From NCBI GenBank assembly GCA_937934645.1, contig CALGYZ010000016.1:1-38791 (forward strand): a DNA stretch of 38,791 nt, given 5' to 3'. Of the stretch, positions 15,510 through 23,864 are shown piece after piece. Source of the DNA: an uncultured Bacillaceae bacterium. Lineage in GTDB: Bacteria > Bacillota > Bacilli > Bacillales > Caldibacillaceae. A model generated the notes under the pieces. It was given only the letters and a program-made list of their open reading frames with translations. It did no database searches and was not told the DNA's origin. A program made the translations under genes and the position numbers. Each line of letters opens with the position of its first letter. Position 1 is the stretch's first letter.

Positions 15510-16121
15510 ATGAAACATATTTTCCAAAAAGGAACGGATAAAACGGAACATACGTTATTATTGTTGCACGGAACAGGGGGAACGGAGCGGGATCTTCTTC
15601 CCCTTGCCCGACGGATTGATCCGGATGCGAACGTCTTGAGCGTCAGGGGAAATGTGCTGGAAAACGGGATGCCGCGCTTCTTCCGCCGTTTGCGTGAAGG
15701 GGTGTTTGATGAGGTTGATCTCGTTTTCCGCACGAAAGAACTCAATACGTTTTTGGATGAAGCAGCGGAAAAATACGGCTTCCGGCGCGACAAAATCATT
15801 GCCGTAGGGTATTCCAACGGGGCCAATATTGCGGGAAGCCTGCTATTTCATTACCGGGACTCGTTAAAAGGCGCAGTTTTGCATCATCCGATGGTCCCGC
15901 GGAGAGGAATCCCGCTTCCGGATTTATCCGGAAAGAAAGTTTTTATCGGTGCGGGAACAAATGATCCGATTTGTCCGCAGGAAGAGTCGGAAGAGCTGGC
16001 CTCCTTGCTGCAAAATGCAGGGGCGGAAGTGGAAATCCATTGGGAAAATTACGGACATCAGCTGACATTCACGGAAGTTGAAGCGGCAAGTGAATGGTAC
16101 AAAAAAGCTTTTCATTCATAA
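15510..16121 (+). CDS. mhqD: Alpha/beta hydrolase MhqD (phospholipase/carboxylesterase family)
   Basis: A 203-residue serine hydrolase. The oxyanion segment LLHGTGG is at about 18-24, the nucleophile elbow GYSNGAN (Ser about 106), the acid in GTNDPICP (Asp about 153) and the base in YGHQLT (His about 184). It is close to B. subtilis MhqD, part of the MhqR regulon that protects against quinones and thiol-reactive compounds. AAGGGGAG lies ahead of ATG 15510, 24 bases after mhqO, so the two are co-transcribed from the MhqR-controlled promoter. The natural ester substrate is not established. Confidence 0.93.
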   Translation: MKHIFQKGTDKTEHTLLLLHGTGGTERDLLPLARRIDPDANVLSVRGNVLENGMPRFFRRLREGVFDEVDLVFRTKELNTFLDEAAEKYGFRRDKIIAVGYSNGANIAGSLLFHYRDSLKGAVLHHPMVPRRGIPLPDLSGKKVFIGAGTNDPICPQEESEELASLLQNAGAEVEIHWENYGHQLTFTEVEAASEWYKKAFHS

Positions 16122-16142
16122 CTTCATAAGAAAAAACATAGC

Positions 16143-16180
16143 CGGGTTCCTGTTGTTGACAGGAACCCGATTTTTTTTTG
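16143..16180 (+). terminator. Terminator of mhqOD
   Basis: A perfect 11-bp stem CGGGTTCCTGT / ACAGGAACCCG (16143-16153, 16159-16169) with a T9 tail. Confidence 0.93.
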
Positions 16181-16431
16181 TCCCGGTACATCCCGCAGGC
16201 TTCCGGCACCGGGGTTTACGGAAATTTTACAATTCTATACATGTCCTTAAAGCTCCTTTTAGAATCACCTTTTATAGTTAAAAGTGAATATATGGAGAAA
16301 CGGTAAATATACATCTTTAACGGAGCATTATTACCCGGAACGTTCAGGGGGAGCCCGGGAAGGTTTAATTACCGGTAAAATTTTTCTTTCGCCGGTAACA
16401 GATAAATTATGAATTACGGGAGATGAGTAGA
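16181..16431. other. Intergenic region before the PHP gene
   Basis: No gene is supported. I see no strong promoter match; GGTAAATATA and TTAACGG stretches are present but not diagnostic. Confidence 0.35.
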
Positions 16432-17283
16432 ATGATTGATTTGCACTGCCATTCCAAACTTTCCGATGGAGCACTGCCTGTTCCGGAGTTAATCCGGCGG
16501 GCCGCTGATGAAGGAATCACCCATCTGGCCATTACCGACCACGATACGATGGAAGGGTTGGAAGAGGCGCTGTTGACCGGAAAAAGGGAAGGAATCACGG
16601 TCATTCCCGGTGTGGAAATTTCCGCCTTTGATGTCCGCAGAGACAAACAGGTACATATTTTAGGTTTGTTTATTGAACCCGGCCATCCGGCAATTAAAAA
16701 GCTCTGTGATCCCATATTGGAAGAGCGGACCCGGGCTGCTTACGAGATGACAAGAAAAATTGCGGATGCGGGATATGACATTACCTGGCGGGAAGTCCTC
16801 CATTACGCTAAAGGGAGCACCGCCGTTTATAAACAGCATATTATGCATGCATTAATTGACCGGGGATATGCGGACCGTATATACGGACCGTTGTACAATA
16901 AATTATTTTCCTGCGGAAACAACGGAAAAATCGGTCTCGCATATACACCGGTTCAATATGCCGATGTTTTTGAAGCGATTCGTGCGGTGAAGGATGCGGG
17001 CGGTATTCCGGTACTGGCCCATCCGAAACTTTTTGATAATTTTGATGCTATCCCGGATCTTGCTGCTGCCGGCCTGGAAGGAATTGAAACAGTTCATCCC
17101 GTGCATGGTCCGTCAGATGAGAAGCTTGCCGGTGAGTATGCAGAAAAATACGATTTGGTTGAAACCGGCGGTTCTGATTTCCACGGCTGTTACGGGAATT
17201 ACCCGTTAGGCCGGGATATCGGTTATGAACGGTATGACCAGCTATTGGAGCATTATAAAACGAAAATTCAGTTTGTCGTTTAA
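16432..17283 (+). CDS. PHP-domain metal-dependent phosphoesterase (YciV/TrpH-like)
   Basis: A 283-residue protein of the PHP superfamily. All expected metal ligands are visible: DLHCHSKLSDG (2-12), AITDHDT (about 33-39), IPGVEIS (about 61-67), VLAHP (about 194-198) and GSDFHG (about 249-254). E. coli YciV/RNase AM, the best-known relative, removes nucleotides from 3',5'-bisphosphates and short RNA 5' ends; the substrate here is inferred only. ATG 16432 is preferred over ATG 16423 since GGGAGA ends 8 bases upstream of it. It lies between mhqOD and the azoreductase but is separated from both by terminators. Confidence 0.88.
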   Translation: MIDLHCHSKLSDGALPVPELIRRAADEGITHLAITDHDTMEGLEEALLTGKREGITVIPGVEISAFDVRRDKQVHILGLFIEPGHPAIKKLCDPILEERTRAAYEMTRKIADAGYDITWREVLHYAKGSTAVYKQHIMHALIDRGYADRIYGPLYNKLFSCGNNGKIGLAYTPVQYADVFEAIRAVKDAGGIPVLAHPKLFDNFDAIPDLAAAGLEGIETVHPVHGPSDEKLAGEYAEKYDLVETGGSDFHGCYGNYPLGRDIGYERYDQLLEHYKTKIQFVV

Positions 17284-17309
17284 TAGAAAAATGTGCGGAA
17301 AAAGAGTGA

Positions 17310-17364
17310 AAAACGCGGGGTATCCGGAGCGGAGCGGCGTGCCGGATTGTCCCGTGTTTTTGTA
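17310..17364 (+). terminator. Probable terminator after the PHP gene
   Basis: AAAACGCGGG...TCCGG pairs with CCGGA...CCCGTGTTTT in a long interrupted stem, ending in T residues. Confidence 0.6.
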
Positions 17365-17429
17365 TGTTTCTGGAAAAAGTGCAAAAGAGATGACTTATGT
17401 CGAAAACTGGGATAAAATAATACATGTTT

Positions 17430-17449
17430 TTATCACAGTTTCGAATAAT
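17430..17449 (+). promoter_or_regulatory. Diverged MhqR-like operator before the azoreductase
   Basis: TTATCACAGTTTCGAATAAT aligns with the mhqO operator (TTATCTCAGATTCGAGATAA), and both are followed by the same TTAATTTGAA. A possible promoter, ATGACT (17390-17395) and TAAAAT (17413-17418) with 17-bp spacing, lies just upstream, so a bound repressor would sit near the start point. Confidence 0.65.
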
Positions 17450-17479
17450 ATTAATTTGAAATACAGGAGGTTTTTATTT

Positions 17480-18124
17480 ATGAATATATTAGTCGTCAAA
17501 GCAAACAACCGGCCGGCATCGGAAGCTGTTTCCAGCCGGATGTACGAAACATTTATGGAAACATTGAAGAAAAACGGGGGACAGGCGAATATCTCCGTAT
17601 TTGATGTGTTTGAAGAAGATATGCCGTATTTCGGGCAGGATTTGTTTAATGCCCTTGAGAAGATCCAAAACGGTGGTACGCTGACTGACATCGAGGAGCG
17701 GATTTTGGCAGCGAAACAAAAGGCGAAGGATGCATTTTCAGTAGCTGACGTTGTCGTTTTTGCTTTCCCGTTATGGAACTCGACGATTCCGGCGGCATTG
17801 CAAACATTTATTGATTATATTGCAGAAGCAGGCTACACATTTAAGTACAGCCCCGAAGGCGAACTGATTCATTTAATGCCGGAGAAAAAAATCGTTCTAT
17901 TAAGTGCCCGCGGCGGCGTATACTCCACACCGGAAATGCAGCCGATGGAAATGGCGGTCAATTATATGAAAAATATCTTTTCCGGTATGTTCGGCATGGA
18001 CATTATCGATGAAGTGATTATTGAAGGCCATAATGCAGATCCGGACCGGGCGGATGAAATCATTGCAGAAGGACTGGAAAAAGTGAAAGAAGCGGCGGAA
18101 AAATTAGTTTATCAGTACGTATAA
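17480..18124 (+). CDS. azoR: FMN-dependent NADH-azoreductase (AzoR2-type)
   Basis: A 214-residue flavodoxin-fold NADH:quinone/azo reductase. Family features: MNILVVKANNRP at the start, the FMN-phosphate region, FAFPLWNSTIPAALQTFIDYI (about 95-115) and LLSARGGVYS (about 144-153). In B. subtilis azoR2 belongs to the MhqR regulon and reduces quinones by two electrons, which fits the MhqR-like box seen here. CAGGAGG is 10 bases upstream of ATG 17480; the longer frame beginning at 17225 runs through that operator and into the preceding gene. Monocistronic. Confidence 0.93.
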   Translation: MNILVVKANNRPASEAVSSRMYETFMETLKKNGGQANISVFDVFEEDMPYFGQDLFNALEKIQNGGTLTDIEERILAAKQKAKDAFSVADVVVFAFPLWNSTIPAALQTFIDYIAEAGYTFKYSPEGELIHLMPEKKIVLLSARGGVYSTPEMQPMEMAVNYMKNIFSGMFGMDIIDEVIIEGHNADPDRADEIIAEGLEKVKEAAEKLVYQYV

Positions 18125-18144
18125 TAAAAAGAGCGTAACATAAC

Positions 18145-18184
18145 AGAGCAATCCGGGCTTTTGCCTGGGTTGCTCTCTTTTTTT
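18145..18184 (+). terminator. Terminator after azoR
   Basis: AGAGCA-A-TCCGGGC pairs with GCCTGGG-T-TGCTCT around a short T loop, followed by a T run. Confidence 0.88.
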
Positions 18185-18250
18185 GCCGGCGAAAATACAT
18201 GAGACCGTGCAAAAGGGGAGATCCTTGAATTGATGAAAGGAGTGGAATGC

Positions 18251-18385
18251 ATGGCGAAAAAGCAGAATAAAGGAAGCAAAAACCAAAATTCCTCCCATTT
18301 ACACGGCCGGATGCCGGAAAGCGGCGATAACAGCAAAGGGAATAAGCGGAACATGAGAGAACAGGCGGATAAAACGGAAGAATAA
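18251..18385 (+). CDS. Small hydrophilic protein, possibly spore-associated
   Basis: A 44-residue protein that begins MAKKQNKGSKNQNSS and is rich in Lys, Asn, Gln and Ser, with no hydrophobic core. AAAGGAG ends 8 bases before ATG 18251 and a terminator follows the TAA closely, so translation is well supported. I do not recognise a family with certainty; size and composition are like the minor acid-soluble spore proteins (SspK/N/P types). Confidence 0.7.
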   Translation: MAKKQNKGSKNQNSSHLHGRMPESGDNSKGNKRNMREQADKTEE

Positions 18386-18392
18386 CCGGTGA

Positions 18393-18422
18393 GCCCCGGA
18401 TTTTCCCCCCCCGGGGTTTTTT
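18393..18422 (+). terminator. Terminator after the small hydrophilic gene
   Basis: GCCCCGG (18393-18399) with CCGGGGT (18411-18417) and a T tract. Confidence 0.85.
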
Positions 18423-18454
18423 GTGAAAAGAAAAACTTGATATTCTATTCCAAT

Positions 18455-19906
18455 TTATAATTGCATTCCGGTCCACTGCCAATATGTAAAGTAGAAGGAC
18501 ATGGCCGCAAGGATATAAACCGGCATGAATACTGCGCTGATTTTCAATAAATCGCCGGCATGATAGGATATTTCCCCTTCCTCATAAAAAAGCAGCAATG
18601 CTTTTGAGCTGACCGGGAAGGTAATGCAATAATTCATCCCGATTAAACTTAAAAAGACGACGGCCGATGGATTCAGGCCGGTTGCTTCACTCAATAATAA
18701 CAAGCCCGGAATAAATACAACGGCCCGTGTTGTATGGGATGTGATGTACAAATGGCTGGTCACGGTAACAAATAAAATAAACAAAACGATCAGCCATTCC
18801 GGAGCGGATGCAAAAAGGTACAGTCCGTCCATCATTTTGCTTTCCATCCATTCCACAATTCCGGTATCCGCCAGCACGTTTCCGAGGGTGGTTGCCGCGG
18901 CAACGAAAACAATTAAATTCCAGGATACTGCGTTGATCCCCTGTTTCCAGCTTATAATGCCGCAGCCCGGCATCATGATGGCGAGCGCCCCGATTACTGT
19001 AATAAAGGCGATATCATAGCCGTGTATACTTTCCGTCATCCATCCTGCAATTAAAAAAAGAATGATCATGACCGTTCTTTTTTCTTTTTCATTCCACCCG
19101 GTTTTTCCGGTGCTGACCGTTTCAGGCTGTTGGTTTCCCATATTCCCGGTTCTGTTTTCCGGCGGCATCATCCGCAGAATGAGGATCACGGTAATCAAGG
19201 TCACGGCAGCCGCAAACGGCGCACCCCACAGGAACCACTGCATATAGCTGATGGTTCGGCCCGTCGTACTTTCCAAAAGACCGATCCCGATGACATGGGA
19301 TCCGGCGGCGGTCAGTGCGGCAGATGTACTCATTAAAATAACAACCGGAGCGAAAACGGCCAGCAACTTTTGAGCTTTGACAGGAAACATTTTGCCGAAC
19401 TGTTTGATGACTGGCATGGCCAATGCTGCCCGGCCGGAAGTGGATGGAATAAAAAATGCCGAAACAAACAAAATCGAACTGAGTCCGGCGAGGATGCTGC
19501 TTTTGTTCTGAAACCGACGCAAAACATATTGTGTTAAGCGCTCAGCCAGACCCGAACTCTTCACGGCTTTTCCGATGATAAAAGAACTGATCATCAGCCA
19601 GATCACTTCACCGGAAAGGGAATGATACAATAATTCCACTTCCCCCGCATTCAAAAAAATAATGAAGACAATGAGCAAAACGGCGGTGAAACCGGCCGGG
19701 AGCGGGGTCGCGGTCCATAATGTCAATGCGGATAAAAAGGCAAACAGCGACACTTTTGTCCGGTAATCCAAACCGTCCAACCAAAGAATGACGGCGAGGT
19801 ACAAAAGATGTATGTAAACAATGGCAACAGGTTTATTGAACCATTGCCGGATCTGAGTTTTCGCCCGGTTTTTCCTTGTAAGCCGCCGTTCCATTCTCGT
19901 CATCAT
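18455..19906 (-). CDS. DASS/SLC13-family anion symporter
   Basis: A 483-residue permease with about twelve membrane helices. The two hairpin motifs that hold the Ser-Asn-Thr signature in di- and tricarboxylate symporters appear here as FIPSTSGRAALAMP and ITSHTTRAVVF, so the substrate may differ from classical citrate/succinate carriers. Its ATG (19906) overlaps the glycerate kinase stop as ATGA, so the two are translationally coupled. Glycerate or a related hydroxy-acid is the likely cargo by context. A basic N-terminal stretch (RRLTRKNRAKTQIR) precedes the first helix. Confidence 0.88.
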   Translation of the reverse strand: MMTRMERRLTRKNRAKTQIRQWFNKPVAIVYIHLLYLAVILWLDGLDYRTKVSLFAFLSALTLWTATPLPAGFTAVLLIVFIIFLNAGEVELLYHSLSGEVIWLMISSFIIGKAVKSSGLAERLTQYVLRRFQNKSSILAGLSSILFVSAFFIPSTSGRAALAMPVIKQFGKMFPVKAQKLLAVFAPVVILMSTSAALTAAGSHVIGIGLLESTTGRTISYMQWFLWGAPFAAAVTLITVILILRMMPPENRTGNMGNQQPETVSTGKTGWNEKEKRTVMIILFLIAGWMTESIHGYDIAFITVIGALAIMMPGCGIISWKQGINAVSWNLIVFVAAATTLGNVLADTGIVEWMESKMMDGLYLFASAPEWLIVLFILFVTVTSHLYITSHTTRAVVFIPGLLLLSEATGLNPSAVVFLSLIGMNYCITFPVSSKALLLFYEEGEISYHAGDLLKISAVFMPVYILAAMSFYFTYWQWTGMQL

Positions 19907-21090
19907 GGCAGAAAAACACCCTTATGCAACTTTTTCTTTTGGGCGATTTTCAGACCAATTAACACTTGCCGCAAAACGGATTCCGTACTTTCTTCAATCC
20001 AGGCCGGCGCTTTTTTGAAAGCATGTTCCAGAGATACCGGTTTTTGAATGATACTGCAAAACGCATCGATTCCTGCGTGATAATTTAAATCCGCCCCTTT
20101 CCCGATGGTTCCGGTAATGGCAATAACCGGAATATGGTACTTTTTCGCAATCCGCGCTACTTCAGCCGGAATTTTCCCCTCCGGTGTCTGAAAGTCCAAA
20201 CTGCCTTCTCCGGTCAATACGATATCCGCAGCGGCAATTTTTTCTTCTATATTGATATACTGCATGATCAAATCGAACCGCGGATGCAGCCTGGCTCCGG
20301 TAAACGCCAGGAGACCGGCGCCCAACCCGCCTGAGGCTCCGCTGCCCGGCAATGTACGGACATCGATTCCTGTTGTGTTTTTGATTAAAGCAGCATAATG
20401 TTCTAAGGCCTGTGACAAACGTTCAACTTGTTCCGGCGCCGCTCCTTTTTGGGGACCGAATACCCGGGCAACTCCTTTTTCCCCGCATAAAACATTATTC
20501 CAGTTACACGCCACATCAATGGAAACATCAAACAACCGCTGATCGATATGGGTGGTGACAACGGTTTCCGCTTTTACCAAATCTTCTCCGCCGCGAATCC
20601 GAACCACTTGCTTATGTTTATCCAAAAAACGTACACCCAGAGCCTCGGCCATTCCTGCCCCGCCGTCGGAAGTGCCTGAATCGCCACAGCCGATCAAAAT
20701 CCGGTTAACTCCGTAGTCCAAAGCTGCACGGATTAACTCCCCGACACCGTAAGTCGTCGTTTTTAAAGGGTTCCGTTGATTGCGCGGAACCAGCTTGAGC
20801 CCGGCAGCGGCCGCCATCTCGATGACTGCCGTCCGTTTTCCGTTCTCTTCATAAATTCCGAAATGGCTCTGAACCTTCTTCCCGACTGGCCCGGTCACGG
20901 TTTGCTCAATTAACTTTCCGTTTTTTAGGTCTACGATCGCTTTGGCAAATCCTTCACCGCCATCCATCATCGGAATCACTTCACTGTCGATGGACGGATC
21001 GACACGTTTTACTCCCCGTTCCATCGCCAGGGCAACTTCTTCAGCGTCCAGGCATTCCTTAAAGCCTGACGGCACAATCACCACGTTCAT
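19903..21090 (-). CDS. glxK: Glycerate kinase (GlxK/GarK family)
   Basis: A 395-residue ATP-dependent kinase forming 2-phosphoglycerate (the GarK/GlxK type) from D-glycerate. Family motifs are PSGFKECLDAEEVA near the start, PMMDGGEGFA (about 40-49), GCGDSGTSDGGAGMAEALG, GSGASGGLGAGLLAF and VLTGEGSLDFQT. GGAGGGAAG lies ahead of ATG 21090. It is the first gene of a two-gene operon with the DASS permease, suggesting uptake and phosphorylation of glycerate from outside. No CdaR/SdaR-type regulator gene is adjacent. Confidence 0.95.
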   Translation of the reverse strand: MNVVIVPSGFKECLDAEEVALAMERGVKRVDPSIDSEVIPMMDGGEGFAKAIVDLKNGKLIEQTVTGPVGKKVQSHFGIYEENGKRTAVIEMAAAAGLKLVPRNQRNPLKTTTYGVGELIRAALDYGVNRILIGCGDSGTSDGGAGMAEALGVRFLDKHKQVVRIRGGEDLVKAETVVTTHIDQRLFDVSIDVACNWNNVLCGEKGVARVFGPQKGAAPEQVERLSQALEHYAALIKNTTGIDVRTLPGSGASGGLGAGLLAFTGARLHPRFDLIMQYINIEEKIAAADIVLTGEGSLDFQTPEGKIPAEVARIAKKYHIPVIAITGTIGKGADLNYHAGIDAFCSIIQKPVSLEHAFKKAPAWIEESTESVLRQVLIGLKIAQKKKLHKGVFLP

Positions 21091-21254
21091 GTCAACTTCC
21101 CTCCGATTTATTTATTCTTTTTCTAGTAAACAAATATACGGGCAAAAAATGAGAAGCCGGTAAGAAGACGATTAAAAATCCAGTAAAATAGACAGATTAT
21201 TCAAAAAATAAATAATTTCACTGGCATTACCTGGTTTACGTCAGGGGTCCGGTA

Positions 21255-21292
21255 AAAATAAAACAGGCTTCGGTATGTCCAAAGCCTGTTTT
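21255..21292 (-). terminator. Terminator of mntABCD
   Basis: AACAGGCTTT ... AAGCCTGTTT (read on the minus strand across 21263-21290) with a T-rich tail after it; on the plus strand it also ends in T5, so it may work in both directions. Confidence 0.8.
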
Positions 21293-21348
21293 TGTTTAGG
21301 AAAATTCGTTTTAATATGATTAAATTGTCAGCACAGAGCGGAAAGGGA

Positions 21349-22209
21349 TCACGGCCTGATGTGTTTTGCGGCGAGCCCATATTTTGGTGAAAAAAGATAG
21401 CTGGCTGCAAAAATGCATCCTGTTGCAAAGGCCATGGAGCCGGAAATAGATGTATCCAGAAAAGCGGCGATATAATAACCGCTAACGGCCGAAAGAATGC
21501 CGAACAACCCGCTGAGCATGAGCATGACCGACAGACGGTCCGTCCATAAATAGGCGGATGCGGCCGGTGCAATGAGCATTGCAACAACCATAATGGCCCC
21601 AACGGCATCAAAGGAGGCAACGGTTGTCATCGATACGAGGGTCATGAACAAATAATTCATAAACGTAACGGGAATGCCCAAACTGGCGGCAAGCCCGGGA
21701 TCAAAGGTGGTCACTTTCCATTCTTTATAAAAGGCAGTAATAAAAAACAGGACGATAGCAAAAACGAAAAGAAGCATTACGGTTGCCCTCGGAACCGAAC
21801 CGGCAACCGGCAGGGTGATCCGGTCCCAGGGGATAAATGTAATTTCTCCCATTAAGGCGTGCTGCACGTCGAGATGGACATTGCCCGCAAATATTTCAAT
21901 GAGAATGATCCCGATAGCAAAAAGGGTTGTGAACACAATACCGATGGCTGCTTCCTGCTGCACTTTCAAAGAATGGAGCCAGCTAACGAACAACGCTGTC
22001 ATGATTCCTGCGATCATCGCCCCGATTAACATATATATTCCGCTTAATTGCTGCGTAACGAGAAAGGCTAGCACAATGCCAAGCAACACCGTATGGCTGA
22101 TGGCATCCGCCATCATTGCCGATCTCCGCAATATTAAAAATACGCCGATGAAACCGCAGGAAAGCCCGACCAATGAAGCGGTAAAAATGATCCAGCCTGT
22201 ATATGTCAT
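21349..22209 (-). CDS. mntD: Manganese ABC transporter permease MntD
   Basis: A 286-residue ABC-3 family permease with eight to nine membrane helices, opening SLVGLSCGFIGVFLILRRSAMMADAISHTVLLG, typical of metal importers. AAAGGAGGT is 8 bases upstream of ATG 22209, which follows the mntC stop by one base. Paired with MntC it forms the membrane pore of the importer. Calling it manganese-specific rests on operon order and the MntR operator upstream of mntA. Confidence 0.88.
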   Translation of the reverse strand: MTYTGWIIFTASLVGLSCGFIGVFLILRRSAMMADAISHTVLLGIVLAFLVTQQLSGIYMLIGAMIAGIMTALFVSWLHSLKVQQEAAIGIVFTTLFAIGIILIEIFAGNVHLDVQHALMGEITFIPWDRITLPVAGSVPRATVMLLFVFAIVLFFITAFYKEWKVTTFDPGLAASLGIPVTFMNYLFMTLVSMTTVASFDAVGAIMVVAMLIAPAASAYLWTDRLSVMLMLSGLFGILSAVSGYYIAAFLDTSISGSMAFATGCIFAASYLFSPKYGLAAKHIRP

Positions 22210-22210
22210 A

Positions 22211-23131
22211 TTACCGGACCTCCTTTGTTACAGAAGAAGGAAAAATCCCTTCCAGCTGTTTTTTCTGCCGTTTCATTTTCCAATACCGGACGAGCAGTCC
22301 GCTTTCTTTGCCGCAGCATAAGGAAAAGACAAAAAAGCTTGCGGCAACAACGACGATAAATGGTCCCGTCGGCCACCCGCTTCCCGCCGCGCTGATTAAT
22401 GTACCGAGAACGCCTGATAAACCGCCGGAAACCGCGGATATGACAAGCATGTTTTTAAAAGAATGGGTCCAGTACCGGGCGCTTGCTGCCGGAATGATCA
22501 GCAATGCCGCGATCAGGACAACCCCGACGGCCTGGATGCCGATGACGATCGTCGTCACGAGAACGGCGGTGTACACAATATCCATCCGTTTTACCGGCAA
22601 CCCGATCCCCCGGCCGAAATCAGGATCAAATAAATATAACTTCCATTCTTTCAAACCGGTAAAAATAACAGCTGCCACGAGAAAGGCGAGGCAGAGCATC
22701 GACCACATATCCGACTCCGTCATGGAGGCGGATTGTCCCAATATAAACCGGTCCAGCCCGCTCTGGTTTCCGGAAGAGCGGTTCGCAATCGTCAGGAGCA
22801 TGATGCCGAAACCGTAAAATACGGACAAAATCATTCCCATTGCCGTATCTTCTTTTATCCTCGTTGTCCGGCAAATCAATTGAATGAAAAAGGTGCCGGC
22901 CATTGCTGTGATTGCCGCCCCTGTGATTAACAAAAACAGCTGTTTTGTTTGAAATAAAAGAAAGGTGGTGACAACGCCGGGAAGAGCAGCATGGCTGAGC
23001 GCATCACTCATTAAACTTTGTTTTTTCCAATATGAAAGTACACCGGCGGCACCGGCAGCCGCCCCGAGCATCATCGTGCTGAACAGCACCCATTGTGTAT
23101 TACTGCTTAACAAGTCTGAAAACATGATCAC
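22211..23131 (-). CDS. mntC: Manganese ABC transporter permease MntC
   Basis: A 306-residue ABC-3 family permease with the signature GAAAGAAGVLSYWKKQSLMSDALSHAALPG near the N-terminus and about eight membrane helices, ending in a Lys-rich cytoplasmic tail. GTG 23131 is chosen because AAAGGAG lies 6 to 7 bases upstream; an ATG two codons later is possible. The gene overlaps mntB by 32 bases, so the two are translationally coupled. It is a paralogue of the next gene, as in B. subtilis mntABCD. Confidence 0.88.
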   Translation of the reverse strand: MIMFSDLLSSNTQWVLFSTMMLGAAAGAAGVLSYWKKQSLMSDALSHAALPGVVTTFLLFQTKQLFLLITGAAITAMAGTFFIQLICRTTRIKEDTAMGMILSVFYGFGIMLLTIANRSSGNQSGLDRFILGQSASMTESDMWSMLCLAFLVAAVIFTGLKEWKLYLFDPDFGRGIGLPVKRMDIVYTAVLVTTIVIGIQAVGVVLIAALLIIPAASARYWTHSFKNMLVISAVSGGLSGVLGTLISAAGSGWPTGPFIVVVAASFFVFSLCCGKESGLLVRYWKMKRQKKQLEGIFPSSVTKEVR

Positions 23132-23864
23132 CGGTCACTCCTTTCAAGCGGAGAGAACCGCCGTATGTTTTGCGGATGTTTTCTTCCGTAAATACATCCT
23201 CTGTTTTACCGTGGGTGATGACCGTCCGGTTTAAAAACAGTACATGGTCAAAATAATCGGTTACCGTTTGCAAATCATGATGGACGACCATAACTGTTTT
23301 CCCTTGTTTTTTTAATTCATCTAAAATATCCATAATTGCCCGTTCGGTCCGGGCGTCAACGCCGGCGAGCGGCTCGTCCATAAAGTACAAATCCGCTTCC
23401 TGGACAAGGGCGCGGGCCAAAAATACCCGTTGCTGCTGCCCGCCGGACAGTTGCTGGATTTGCCTGCCTGCATAATGGGCCATGCCGACTTTTTTTAACG
23501 CTTTAAAAGCAAGCTCCCGGTGCTGCTTTTTCGGCCTTTTCAACCAGCCAATTTTTCCGTAAAGTCCCATCATGACGACATCGAGCGCCGAGGCGGGGAA
23601 GTCCCAGTCGACGGAACTTCTTTGGGGTACATAGCCGATTCGCTTTTTCACTTTTTTCAACGGTGAACCGAAAAACGTCACAGTTCCCGATAGTGCCGGG
23701 TGAATGTTTAACAGTGTTTTAATGAGCGTTGATTTTCCCGCACCGTTCGGTCCGACAATACCCGTTAAGCTGCCGGCTTGAACTTGAAAGTTAACATTCC
23801 TGAGGACAATATTTTTTTGGTAGGCGGCGGACAACTGTTCCACCCGGAGTACGGTGGCAGTCAT
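23100..23864 (-). CDS. mntB: Manganese ABC transporter ATPase MntB
   Basis: A 254-residue ABC ATPase with Walker A GPNGAGKST (about 37-45), Q-loop YVPQRSSVDWDFP, signature LSGGQQQR (about 139-146), Walker B LYFMDEPLAGVD and the switch His in VHHD. The SVDWDFP after the Q-loop is typical of Mn/Zn/Fe importers of this class. Its ATG follows the mntA TAA directly, and its ribosome-binding site is the AAAGGAGGA inside the last codons of mntA. Confidence 0.92.
   Translation of the reverse strand: MTATVLRVEQLSAAYQKNIVLRNVNFQVQAGSLTGIVGPNGAGKSTLIKTLLNIHPALSGTVTFFGSPLKKVKKRIGYVPQRSSVDWDFPASALDVVMMGLYGKIGWLKRPKKQHRELAFKALKKVGMAHYAGRQIQQLSGGQQQRVFLARALVQEADLYFMDEPLAGVDARTERAIMDILDELKKQGKTVMVVHHDLQTVTDYFDHVLFLNRTVITHGKTEDVFTEENIRKTYGGSLRLKGVTGDHVFRLVKQ

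Noticed and set aside
21815..22817. Two long plus-strand frames (168 and 204 codons)
   Set aside because: Antisense to mntC and mntD; they mirror hydrophobic codons and have no plausible start signals.
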